From NCBI RefSeq assembly GCF_000412635.1, contig NZ_ASTG01000020.1:29974-93973 (forward strand): 64,000 nucleotides of DNA, given 5' to 3'. A program made the position numbers and the translations under genes. This DNA is from Sphingobium bisphenolivorans (lineage in GTDB: Bacteria > Pseudomonadota > Alphaproteobacteria > Sphingomonadales > Sphingomonadaceae). Of this stretch, positions 36,005 to 44,417 are shown in pieces; the first letter of the stretch is position 1, and every line of letters begins with the position of its first letter. Under the pieces are notes generated by a model. The model was not told where the DNA came from, searched no databases, and worked only from the letters and a program-made list of their open reading frames with translations.

Positions 36005-37261
36005 TCAAAATCGCAGCGCCGCACCCAGCGTGACTTGCGTGCCGCTGTAGTTCGCGACGTCGGTGTCGGTTCTGCGGATGTAATGCTGAGCATCGAGCGT
36101 CAGATCGAAGCGGTCCGACAGCTTTCTCTTCAGGATTCCGCCGAACCGATGATTGCGATCGGCGCTGATGGCGAAGGGGCGGAGCGCTGCATCCTGGCGG
36201 AACTTCCGGCGCTCGAACTCGCCGTACAGACCCGCCGAGGTGAGTTCGGAAATGGCGAAATCGCCCTGCAGCCGGTAGCGAGTGTCGATCGCGAAGCCGC
36301 TCGCGATCAGGCTGTCGTTGATGATCGCGCGTTCCGTCTCCGCCGTCAGCTTGAGACGCGGCACGAAATTGCTCGACAGCCGCACATTCCAGCCGAGCCC
36401 GCTATAGCTGCCGACCGCCGTGGAATCGCTGCTGACGTCGAGCCAGCGCAGATCGGCGTCGATCTGCGTCAGCGGCGTAACGGACCGCTGGAAACGGAAG
36501 CCCCAGCTGTTGATGCGGTTTTCGATCCCCAGCGTGTCGCGCTTGCTGTTCACCCGTTCGTAGAAGGCGGTGACGGTGCCAAGGCTCGGCTTGTAATAGC
36601 CGATCCCGCCCAGGAAGCTGTCGCTTGTCTGGTCGGCATAGTCGAACTGATCGGCGTTGCGCGTGGTATCGCGGCTATAGCTTGCGACTGGGAAAATGCC
36701 CGGCCGCTCGCATGTGAAGTCAGCGCCGATAGTGGAGAATTTCTGCAGATTCTCAGTGGCGGTGTTGAGGTCGCCATAGTCGGCGCGCTGCTGGCGGTAG
36801 GCGGCGCGGGGCGTCACAAGACATGTCGCGCCGAAGCGGATATTCGCCTTGGCTTCCGTATCGAGCCGCAGCTTGCTGCGCTGGCCCTCGGAAATGAAGC
36901 GGTCGTATCCCACTTTGCCGCGCAGCAATATGTCGTGCCGCCCAAGCGGCTTGCCGAACGTCGCCTCCAGAGAGGGTGTGATGATCAGGTCAGCCGTGGG
37001 ATCTTCAACTCGATCATCTACGCGATACACATTGTCATCGTAGAGCAGATCAAGCCCTGCCGTCAGGTGAAGTCCATAATTCTCCAGACGCTGTTGCTCA
37101 GTTTGGCGCTGATCTTCCTGAACCTGTGCGATCGCAGGAGCAGCCGCCACGATTGCAGCTCCACTGACCGTGGCTGTAGCGAATATATCCGACCATTTCG
37201 ATGCATGTGCCGAGGACGCCAGAAGGCGCCCCGCCAAACGCGGAACATTATATATTTTCAA
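36005..37261 (-). CDS. outer-membrane beta-barrel protein of EPS export
   Basis: The 418-residue protein has an N-terminal signal (cleavage after AAPAIAQ near residue 46), then repeated amphipathic strands with aromatic ends (HDILLRGKVGYDRFI, FGGILKRKLSDRFDLTLDAQHY) and a terminal Phe (LGAALRF), which marks an outer-membrane barrel. Similar proteins accompany GumB/Wza genes in sphingomonads and PEP-CTERM-type EPS loci. It may form or complete the outer pore for the polymer. The start is TTG at 37261 with AAGGG nine bases upstream. It is probably followed closely by the Wza gene. Confidence 0.82.
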   Translation of the reverse strand: MKIYNVPRLAGRLLASSAHASKWSDIFATATVSGAAIVAAAPAIAQVQEDQRQTEQQRLENYGLHLTAGLDLLYDDNVYRVDDRVEDPTADLIITPSLEATFGKPLGRHDILLRGKVGYDRFISEGQRSKLRLDTEAKANIRFGATCLVTPRAAYRQQRADYGDLNTATENLQKFSTIGADFTCERPGIFPVASYSRDTTRNADQFDYADQTSDSFLGGIGYYKPSLGTVTAFYERVNSKRDTLGIENRINSWGFRFQRSVTPLTQIDADLRWLDVSSDSTAVGSYSGLGWNVRLSSNFVPRLKLTAETERAIINDSLIASGFAIDTRYRLQGDFAISELTSAGLYGEFERRKFRQDAALRPFAISADRNHRFGGILKRKLSDRFDLTLDAQHYIRRTDTDVANYSGTQVTLGAALRF

Positions 37262-37453
37262 ACTTACGACCCTTATTGCATTGCAGCAATCGAGGGCATG
37301 CTAGCCATGTTTCCGCAAAACACACTAGTCGCGGGAGCAGCTTATCGCGTCAAAGCAACGGCTCGTTTCATCGCAAACGGGGCGCGCCGAGGCCACCCTC
37401 GTCGCACCCTGCATCTGTTAATCTGGGAGAAAGCTAAGCCGCTCGAATCTGGA

Positions 37454-37741
37454 TCAGACGAGGAGCCAGATAATCGCGGCAACGGTTCCTGCAAAGGCCA
37501 GAATGCCGGCCCATCGCGAGATGAACTGGACGCCGCTCTCGGCGCGCTCGGCTAAGGAGGGTTCTTGTACTCGCGCGGGCAACTCGACACGTGCATCTGC
37601 CGCGTTGGACACTGGAGAACGAACTACTGCAACTGCCCCGAATTCTTCCGCCACGTGGATATCCCCGCCGCCCGATTGCTGATGACGGTCATATCCGATT
37701 TTGCGGTTAACAAACAGTTGTAGCGAGCGCATCGCTAGCAT
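37454..37741 (-). CDS. small C-tail-anchored membrane protein, paralogue of 39577-39804
   Basis: A 95-residue protein if started at ATG 37741 (ATG 37732 also possible; neither has a strong ribosome site). Its end, AERAESGVQFISRWAGIL then AFAGTVAAIIWLLV, is a single C-terminal membrane segment and closely matches the end of the small protein at 39577-39804 (ERAERAVQLVSRWAGPF then ALLATLILIGWIVIY). The N-terminal half is variable. The two lie on either side of the initiating transferase gene, suggesting they work with it. No family name is known to me. Confidence 0.6.
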   Translation of the reverse strand: MLAMRSLQLFVNRKIGYDRHQQSGGGDIHVAEEFGAVAVVRSPVSNAADARVELPARVQEPSLAERAESGVQFISRWAGILAFAGTVAAIIWLLV

Positions 37742-37799
37742 CCGTTCGTCGCATCTAGGGATGCAGGACGGGAGTTTTGTTGATCCAGGATAGGATTTA

Positions 37800-37837
37800 T
37801 TTGCGACGGGCTGCTTGTGCCGGCGGCTCGTCGCAAA
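37800..37837. promoter_or_regulatory. inverted repeat sharing the EPS-locus 14-base element
   Basis: TTTGCGACGGGCTG (37800-37813) and CGGCTCGTCGCAAA (37824-37837) form arms matching at 12 of 14 positions around ten bases. The right arm is identical to the 14 bases at 20571-20584. It lies between the initiating transferase and the small membrane protein. The arms point outwards compared with the copy at 20571, so a DNA site is likelier than a shared hairpin. A broken third copy (CGGCTCGT, TTCA, TCGCAAA) is at about 37359-37377. Confidence 0.5.
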
Positions 37838-37905
37838 AATCGGCAAGTGAAACGATTTTACCGGGAACTTTCTGCACCGTTCGGAGTTCGCGCTCGCCTG
37901 ATTCG

Positions 37906-39297
37906 TTAATAGGCGTTCTTGTGCACCAGCACGTTCACTGTGCCGAACAGGATGGCGATGTCGCGCATCAGGCTCCACCCATGCAGATATTCGAGATCGG
38001 CTTCCACCCGGTTCAGTATGTCCCTGCGCGTCTCGGTGGCGCCTCGGAAGCCCCGGATTTGCGCCAAGCCCGTGATGCCGGGTTTCAGCGCATGCCGGTG
38101 CCAATATTGACGGTCCACCTGCCAGAAGAGCTGCTCCTCCGCTGTAGAGCCCAGCGCATGGGGACGCGGCCCCACCAGGCTCATTTCGCCTAGCAGCACA
38201 TTGATGAGCTGGGGCAGTTCGTCGATGCTCGTCTTGCGGATGAAGGCACCCACGCGCGTGATACGGTTATCCGTTCGCTGCGTGGAGGTGGCACCGGCGG
38301 CGTCGCACTGCTCGACCCGCATGCTGCGAAACTTCAGGATATGGAACAGCATGTTGCCGCGGCCGATCCGCTCCTGACGGAAGAAGATGGGGCCGGGCGA
38401 GTCCAGCTTGATGGCGATCGCGACGGCCGCCATCAGGGGCGACAGGATAATCAGCACCGGAACGGTAAGGATGATGTCCAGCAGGCGCTTTTTAGCCCGA
38501 TTGGCGAGGTTCAGCGGGCCCCGCGACACGACCAGCGTCGACACGCCGCGATAGGTCTGCACCGCGAGCGGCGCCATCGGATCGAGCTCGGGGACGATGA
38601 TCTCGCCCAATATGTTGCCGCCCTTCAGCATCTGGGCCCAGTCCGCCTTCCGATCGGCGGGGCAGGAGATCACGACGCGGTCATAATTGCGCAGCAAAGT
38701 GCCCAGGCGGTGCAGCATATAGGGATCATCAAGGTCGGCCTTGAGCCCAATTGCCTGTGCGTCGACCATCACCATGCCGCTGACGTCCTCCGGCACAATG
38801 GCATCGTCGATGATCAGCAACTGCGCGAACAGGCTGTCGCCCAGGTTGCGCCGCACGGTCTGGACGATCATCAGCCGCTGCAGCGCGAGCAGCGTCCCGC
38901 TGCACAAAATGCCCGTCGATATCCCAAGGCGCGACATCTGCCCGGTTGCCTTCAACGAGAAGAGGACGAGCAGGAAGATGAGCAGCGTGCCCGCCAGCGC
39001 CATGCCGGCGTTGCGGCAAGATCGCGACATGCGAGTCAAGCAGGCGGGATTATAGGCCTGGTTGTGGAACGCCAGCACGCCATAAACGATCATGCCGCCC
39101 AACAGCGGCTGCCATACGCCTTCCCCGAGCCACGGCACGCCAGCGACGCGCAGCCCGACCGCAAATCCGGTGGCGAGCGCCGCCATGTCGGCAACCAGCA
39201 TCAGCAGGCACAGCCAAAGCCTCGTATTCCGCTGGACGGCGGCCGATGCTGGCTGGCGACTGGGAACACCTTCGATCGCCAGATCAATTTTCGACAT
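37906..39297 (-). CDS. undecaprenyl-phosphate sugar phosphotransferase, WbaP/WcaJ/ExoY type
   Basis: The 463-residue protein starts EPS assembly by moving a hexose-1-phosphate (glucose or galactose) to undecaprenyl phosphate. Four to five N-terminal membrane segments and a soluble middle domain are followed by the catalytic core: [61 protein letters not shown] and [10 protein letters not shown], ending [13 protein letters not shown]. The ATG at 39297 has AAGGG six bases before it; TTG 39303 is less likely. It heads the EPS operon and is flanked by two paralogous small membrane proteins. Confidence 0.95.
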   Translation of the reverse strand: MSKIDLAIEGVPSRQPASAAVQRNTRLWLCLLMLVADMAALATGFAVGLRVAGVPWLGEGVWQPLLGGMIVYGVLAFHNQAYNPACLTRMSRSCRNAGMALAGTLLIFLLVLFSLKATGQMSRLGISTGILCSGTLLALQRLMIVQTVRRNLGDSLFAQLLIIDDAIVPEDVSGMVMVDAQAIGLKADLDDPYMLHRLGTLLRNYDRVVISCPADRKADWAQMLKGGNILGEIIVPELDPMAPLAVQTYRGVSTLVVSRGPLNLANRAKKRLLDIILTVPVLIILSPLMAAVAIAIKLDSPGPIFFRQERIGRGNMLFHILKFRSMRVEQCDAAGATSTQRTDNRITRVGAFIRKTSIDELPQLINVLLGEMSLVGPRPHALGSTAEEQLFWQVDRQYWHRHALKPGITGLAQIRGFRGATETRRDILNRVEADLEYLHGWSLMRDIAILFGTVNVLVHKNAY

Positions 39298-39303
39298 CTG
39301 CAA

Positions 39304-39576
39304 CCCTTTTTATGTCATGACGTCAAACGGATCATCACCCGCCGGCGATGGGAAGGCATCAGACATCCACGCGTTATGATTATGTTGCGCAGCAGCAGGG
39401 CATAAATGATTTGGGCTGACAATCGGGCTGGGACATGCGGACCTGCTTTTCCGATGATCCGTTCGTCTCAGAAGACGCGCTGCCCGGATTTTACGATGAC
39501 CCGAAGTTGCATATCGCTGCACTGCGGCGGGAGCACGCAGCAACACGGCAGCGATCAGCCGAATCGTCGGTCTGGA
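39304..39576. other. 273-base gap upstream of the initiating transferase
   Basis: No reading frame is convincing here. It probably carries the main EPS promoter. TGACGTCA (39317-39324), a perfect 8-base palindrome, lies about 20 bases before the transferase ATG, overlapping GTCATGAC. No -35/-10 pair is clear enough to name. Confidence 0.35.
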
Positions 39577-39804
39577 TCAATATATTACAATCCAGCCGAT
39601 CAGGATGAGAGTCGCGAGAAGCGCAAAGGGGCCGGCCCAGCGTGAGACAAGCTGCACGGCCCGTTCCGCCCGCTCATGCGAGAAGCGGTTGGACCAGCGG
39701 CTCGATGTGTGTGCCGGGTCCGGGGTGATCGGATCGTGCTGCGGCGCCACCGGCGCTGTTTCCCCGCCGCCGCTATCGCGTGGATGAGGAGAAAGGTCGA
39801 TCAT
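39577..39804 (-). CDS. small C-tail-anchored membrane protein, paralogue of 37454-37741
   Basis: A 75-residue protein: a polar, Pro-rich N-terminus (SPHPRDSGGGETAPVAPQHD), then SHERAERAVQLVSRWAGPF and one C-terminal membrane segment ALLATLILIGWIVIY. The end matches that of the small protein at 37454-37741. The ATG at 39804 has GGGGAT upstream. It is the first gene of the minus-strand EPS set, 279 bases before the initiating transferase, and is divergent from the Lrp-type gene. A scaffold role for the transferase is possible but not shown. Confidence 0.65.
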   Translation of the reverse strand: MIDLSPHPRDSGGGETAPVAPQHDPITPDPAHTSSRWSNRFSHERAERAVQLVSRWAGPFALLATLILIGWIVIY

Positions 39805-39939
39805 ATGCTATCCCCGGCTGTTCAGATACGACCCTTAGAAAAAGAATAGCCGCCTCAGGCAAAAAGGGAAGCATTTTCCCCCTTTCCGGCCATCATCATC
39901 CCGCTTGGACAGAAGGAAAATCGGTTCTACTTTCCGCAT

Positions 39940-40410
39940 ATGAAGCAGGACCGCACAATCGACGCTATAGATCGGAAAATCATCACGGCGCTGCAGCAAG
40001 ACGCGACGCTTAGCCATGCTCAACTCGCCGATCGCGTGGGCGCATCCAGCGCATCTTGCTGGCGGCGGATCAAGGCGCTGGAGAATGCCGGGATCTTCGC
40101 CGCCACCGTGCGCCTGGTTGATCCGGACAAGGTGGGGCGGGGCGTCAACGTTATGTGCAACATACGAATGCGAAGCCATGCCATGGAAGCGCGCAGCGCG
40201 TTCGAACAGTTCGTCAACAGCCGGCCTGAGATCGTCCAGTGCTTCTCGATGTCAGGGGAGTGGGATTATCTGCTGCGTGTCGTGGTGGCCGATGTCACGG
40301 ACTATAACCGCTTCCTCATGATGGTGCTGCTTGGCCATCCTTCGGTCGCGGCGGCGGCTTCGCACTTCGCGCTGTCGATGACGAAATCAACAACCGCTCT
40401 TCCCGTGTGA
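39940..40410 (+). CDS. Lrp/AsnC-family transcription regulator
   Basis: The 156-residue protein has an N-terminal helix-turn-helix (AIDRKIITALQQDATLSHAQLADRVGASSASCWRRIKAL) and a C-terminal ligand-binding RAM domain (CFSMSGEWDYLLRVVVAD, TDYNRFL). Such regulators bind amino acids and act as octamers. It is divergent from the EPS operon (135-base gap), so it could control that operon as well as itself; this is a guess from position. The ATG at 39940 gives the usual length. Confidence 0.93.
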   Translation: MKQDRTIDAIDRKIITALQQDATLSHAQLADRVGASSASCWRRIKALENAGIFAATVRLVDPDKVGRGVNVMCNIRMRSHAMEARSAFEQFVNSRPEIVQCFSMSGEWDYLLRVVVADVTDYNRFLMMVLLGHPSVAAAASHFALSMTKSTTALPV

Positions 40411-40513
40411 ACATGCGCCGGAAGAGAAGCGCTGACTGACAGACGACTGTAGCATCGCTCGTGAAATCGGGCGGACCGAAAGCCTGTCGATTTCGTGATG
40501 TAAGGGAGGGATT

Positions 40514-40589
<76 letters not shown>

Positions 40590-40714
40590 ACACTATCCTT
40601 CGGCTCCGGCCCGCTTGGGGTGTCGCCGTGGCGTGGGCGGGCTGTTACCATCGTCATCCGGCTTTGCAAACATTAAATCGCTCGCGCAGCAAATTTTTTG
40701 AAAAAGCGCCAGTT

Positions 40715-41830
40715 TCAGCCCCAGTTGGAATGTCTTCCAACTCGCCGCCGGCCTGAACGTTCGATGGACATGATGATGCCGACGCACAGCATGACCGTCA
40801 GCATCGACGAACCGCCATAGGACATGAAGGGCAGGGGAATGCCCACAACTGGAGCAAGCCCCATCACCATCATCAGGTTGATGGCGACATAGAAGAAGAT
40901 CGTCGTCGTGAGTCCCGCCGCCACCAGCCGGGCGAACTTGTCCGGCGTGCGGAGCGACACGCCGATGCCCCAGCGGAAGAGGAGCAGGAATGCACCGATG
41001 AGCAGCACGCCACCGAACAGACCCCATTCCTCGGCCATGGTGGCGAAGACGAAATCGGTGTGCCCTTCCGGCAGATAGTCGAGATGGCTCTGCGTGCCCT
41101 TCAGGAACCCCTTTCCGAATATCCCGCCCGATCCGATCGCGATCTTGGACTGACTGATATGATAACCGGCGCCGAGGGGATCACTCTCCGGATCTAGGAA
41201 GATGAGCACGCGGTTCCGCTGATATTCGTGCAGGAAGCTGAAGGCTATCGGGATGATCGCCGCCAATGTCAGGCCGGACCCGACGAACAGGCGCAGCGGC
41301 AGGCCGGCCAGGAACATGATGGTGACCCCGCCCGCCGCGATCATCGTCGCCGTGCCGAGGTCAGGCTGCACCAGCACCAGCGCCCATGGAACGCCGATCA
41401 GCACCAGCGCGGGCCAGATCGCGTTCCAGCGCCTGATCTCGCCGACCGGCAACAGGGCATAGAAGCGGGCTACGGCTAGCACGATGATCGGCTTCATGAA
41501 CTCCGACGGCTGTAACTGCATGAAGCCGAGGTTGATCCAGCGCTGGCTGCCGCCTGCAACACCGCCGATCAGTTCGACGGCCAGCAGCGCGGCGAGTACG
41601 GCGCCATAGGCGGGAAAGGCGAACCGCGCGAACAGTTCCAGCGGGATGCGGCTGAGCCCCAGCGCCATGCCGGAGAAGATGACGAAGCGGACAGCCTGGT
41701 TGATGGCCCAGGGCGTGATGCTGCCGCCTGCCGCGCTATAGAGCACCAGCGTTCCGAAGAAGGCGATGCCGAGCAAGATGCCCAGCACGCGCCAGGGAAA
41801 ATGCGTGAGAGGTTCTGGAACGATGCTCAT
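40715..41830 (-). CDS. rodA: rod-shape peptidoglycan glycosyltransferase
   Basis: The 371-residue SEDS protein has about ten membrane segments. It polymerises lipid II together with PBP2 during side-wall growth. Family marks are GGSQRWINLGFMQLQPSEFMKP (with the conserved Gln/Arg/Trp loop), VQPDLGTATMIAAGG with the catalytic Asp, LPEGHTDFVFATMAEEWG and PLPFMSYGGSSML. It follows mrdA by five bases, in the standard mre-mrd operon order. Confidence 0.97.
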   Translation of the reverse strand: MSIVPEPLTHFPWRVLGILLGIAFFGTLVLYSAAGGSITPWAINQAVRFVIFSGMALGLSRIPLELFARFAFPAYGAVLAALLAVELIGGVAGGSQRWINLGFMQLQPSEFMKPIIVLAVARFYALLPVGEIRRWNAIWPALVLIGVPWALVLVQPDLGTATMIAAGGVTIMFLAGLPLRLFVGSGLTLAAIIPIAFSFLHEYQRNRVLIFLDPESDPLGAGYHISQSKIAIGSGGIFGKGFLKGTQSHLDYLPEGHTDFVFATMAEEWGLFGGVLLIGAFLLLFRWGIGVSLRTPDKFARLVAAGLTTTIFFYVAINLMMVMGLAPVVGIPLPFMSYGGSSMLTVMLCVGIIMSIERSGRRRVGRHSNWG

Positions 41831-41835
41831 GCCGC

Positions 41836-43893
41836 TCAGTCCGCGCCGGCGCCGGGGGGAGGAGGCGCATCGTCCGCAGCGGCAGCCGCGCTGCTGTTGC
41901 TGCCTTCCGCCACATTGGCTGCACTTGTGGCGTTGGCGGCTTCCGGGGGCGGTGCCTCGCCTTTTTCGATTGCCTTGGCAGTACGGAATGTTGCCATCTG
42001 CCTAGCCTGCCGCTCCGTCGGCGTCCCGCCCCATGTCTTCTCCAGCGTTTCCAGCTTCTCCATGGCCTTGGCCTGATCGAACAGGTAGGACAGGGTATCG
42101 GCCGCGATCATCGGTGCGTCCTCATTGCGGTTGAGGTGTCCGCCATGTTCGATGATGCAGCCGATCGCGTAGCGCGGATTGTCGAACGGCGCGAAACCCT
42201 GGAACAGGGCATGGTCGCGCAGTTTGAACGGCAGCGAAGCGTTGCTCCGCACGCCACCGCCACGCTCCGCCATGGTGATGCGGCGAACCTGCGCCGTGCC
42301 GGTCTTGCCCGCCATCATGACGCCCGGCAGATTGATCCGCGCGGCACCGCCTGTACCGCCGCCATTGACGACCGCGCTCATCGCGTCGCGGATCGTCACC
42401 AGATGCTGTTCCTCGACACCGACTGGAGCGGGAGCGGGGCGTTTGGCGCCGAACAGGAAATTGGGCATCAGCTGCTTGCCCGTTGCCAGCCGCGCTGCCA
42501 TCACCGCCATCTGCAAGGGATTGATGAGCATATAGCCCTGACCGATGGTCGCGTTGACCGTGTCATAGACCTGCCATTTCTGATTATATTTCTTCAGCTT
42601 CCATGCTGGATCAGGCACGGTGCCGTAGCTTTGGCTGGGAAAGGGCAGGGCGAATTTCTGCCCCATGCCGACCCTGTGCGCCATGCTCGCGATGCGGTCC
42701 ATGCCGATCCGCTGCGCCATCTGGTAGAAATAGATGTCGCAACTTTGCGCGATGGCGCCGCGCATGTTGAGCGAACCATGGCCTCGCCGCTTGTGGCAGT
42801 GGAACAGCGTGTTCCCGACGCGGATCGCGCCGGCGCAGCTTACCGTGTCCATGGGCGAGATGCCCGCCTCCAGCAGCGCCAGCGCCACCATCGGCTTGAC
42901 GGTCGATCCCGGCGGATAGAGACCTTGCAGGGTTTTGTTGCGCAGCGGGACATGATCGTCTTTCGACAGCATCTCCCACTCGACATGGCTGATGCCGTCG
43001 GAAAAGCTGTTGGGGTCGAAGCTTGGCATCGACGCCATCGCCAGCACATCGCCATTATGGCAGTCGATCACCACCACCGATCCGCTCTGCGTGGCAAGGC
43101 GGCGGCCGGCATATTCCTGCAATCCCGCGTCGATGGTGAGCTTGATAGGGTTGCCTGGCGTATCGGGTCGGGTCGTCAGTTCCCGCACGATCTTGCCGCG
43201 TGCCGTCACCTCGACCCGCTTGGCGCCGGGCTTCCCGGTCAACTCCCGGTCGAAGGATTTCTCAAGGCCATCCTTGCCCACCTTGAACCCCGGCGTGATC
43301 AGCAGCGGGTCCTTGCGTTCTTCATAATCCTTGGCCGACGCCGAGCCAACATAGCCGAGCAAATGGCCCACCGCCGCGCCCGCCGGATAGTTGCGCGAGA
43401 AGCCCTGGCTCGGTGCGACCCCCGGAAGGTCTGGCAGGCGGACGCTGACCGCCGCATATTGGTCGTAGGTCAGCTTCTCTGCCACTTGGACGGGGCGGAA
43501 ACCCTGCGACTTTTCCAGTTCCTCCCTGATGCGCTGGATATCCTCATCCTTCAGGGCCAGCAGGTGAGCCAGGCTGCGGATCGTCCGGTCCGGATCGTTC
43601 ATACGCTCGGGGATCAGGTCCACGCGGAAGTCGGTGCGGTTGTTCGCCAGCGGCCGCCCGTTGCGGTCGATGATCCAGCCGCGACGAGGGGGGATGAGCG
43701 TCAGATTGACGCGATTGCTTTCGGAGAGAAGATTATATTTCTCATTTTCCGCGATGCTGATCCAGCCCATCCGGCCGATCAGAAGCGCGCCGATGCCTGC
43801 CTGAAGGCCGCCGACCACCATCGCCCGGCGCGTGAAGGTGAAAGACAGGGCAGCTTCGTTGACAGTCTTCTTCTTGAACTTGGGCAGCTTCAT
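41836..43893 (-). CDS. mrdA: penicillin-binding protein 2
   Basis: The 685-residue transpeptidase cross-links side-wall peptidoglycan. It has an N-terminal membrane anchor near residue 25-45, a PBP dimerisation domain (PPRRGWIIDRNGRPLANN, SRNYPAGAAVGHLLGYVG) and a transpeptidase domain with the active Ser in PPGSTVKPM, SCD as second motif and AGKTGTAQ as third. The last 60 residues are Ala/Pro-rich and probably disordered, beyond the usual PBP2 end. The ATG at 43893 overlaps the mreD stop (ATGA); longer upstream sequence is mreD in another frame. Confidence 0.97.
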   Translation of the reverse strand: MKLPKFKKKTVNEAALSFTFTRRAMVVGGLQAGIGALLIGRMGWISIAENEKYNLLSESNRVNLTLIPPRRGWIIDRNGRPLANNRTDFRVDLIPERMNDPDRTIRSLAHLLALKDEDIQRIREELEKSQGFRPVQVAEKLTYDQYAAVSVRLPDLPGVAPSQGFSRNYPAGAAVGHLLGYVGSASAKDYEERKDPLLITPGFKVGKDGLEKSFDRELTGKPGAKRVEVTARGKIVRELTTRPDTPGNPIKLTIDAGLQEYAGRRLATQSGSVVVIDCHNGDVLAMASMPSFDPNSFSDGISHVEWEMLSKDDHVPLRNKTLQGLYPPGSTVKPMVALALLEAGISPMDTVSCAGAIRVGNTLFHCHKRRGHGSLNMRGAIAQSCDIYFYQMAQRIGMDRIASMAHRVGMGQKFALPFPSQSYGTVPDPAWKLKKYNQKWQVYDTVNATIGQGYMLINPLQMAVMAARLATGKQLMPNFLFGAKRPAPAPVGVEEQHLVTIRDAMSAVVNGGGTGGAARINLPGVMMAGKTGTAQVRRITMAERGGGVRSNASLPFKLRDHALFQGFAPFDNPRYAIGCIIEHGGHLNRNEDAPMIAADTLSYLFDQAKAMEKLETLEKTWGGTPTERQARQMATFRTAKAIEKGEAPPPEAANATSAANVAEGSNSSAAAAADDAPPPPGAGAD

Positions 43894-44417
43894 GCCATCA
43901 CGCGCCAGCGATCGACCCGGGCGCATTGCCGGACGACAAAGGGAAAGAGCAGGATCGTCCAGAGCATCTGCGGCACGACCAGTTTCAGCGTCACTCCTCC
44001 TCCGCCTGTGATCCGCGCAAACAGGACGCCGCCGGCGATGCAGAAGATAATCCCGACCGAGGCGATTAGCCAGTCCTGCCGGTAGCTGCGCCACACCATC
44101 CGGTGCTCGACCGCGTCGATGCCGATCAGCATGACCGTCCAAAGGAACATGGCCGATCCGATCGGCTGGCCGCTCATCAGGTCATCGAACAGCCCCAGCG
44201 GCAGGCCGATCCATGTTCGCCACAACTCCGGCCGCAGCAGCCGCCAGGACAGCAGCAGCAGCAGACCGAACGGCGGCATCACCGGCGACTGTGCGATCAC
44301 CGGCAGCGCTGTCGTGGCGGACCCCAGCATCACCGTGATCACAGGGACTCCCGCCAGCCGCCAGCGCGAAGGATGCCGGCCGAGCCGCGGGACATGTTGG
44401 AGATGCGGGTCGATCAT
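43890..44417 (-). CDS. mreD: rod-shape-determining membrane protein
   Basis: The 175-residue protein has about five membrane segments (VPVITVMLGSATTALPVI, FGLLLLLSWRLLRPELW) and the short loop GLPLGLFDDLMSGQPIGS typical of MreD. It joins MreC and the RodA/PBP2 pair to MreB filaments. Weakly conserved, as usual for the family; the position between mreC and mrdA with four-base overlaps on both sides makes the call safe. Confidence 0.93.
   Translation of the reverse strand: MIDPHLQHVPRLGRHPSRWRLAGVPVITVMLGSATTALPVIAQSPVMPPFGLLLLLSWRLLRPELWRTWIGLPLGLFDDLMSGQPIGSAMFLWTVMLIGIDAVEHRMVWRSYRQDWLIASVGIIFCIAGGVLFARITGGGGVTLKLVVPQMLWTILLFPFVVRQCARVDRWRVMA

Noticed and set aside
40440..40513. Hairpin GAAATCG/CGATTTC downstream of tRNA-Lys and the Lrp-type gene as a terminator
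   Set aside because: The stem has a long loop, mismatches and no T-tract on either strand.
42136..44085. Open frame of 649 codons on the plus strand
   Set aside because: It is antisense to mrdA and the end of mreD, whose motifs are intact; its own translation is Arg/His-rich and unlike any family.
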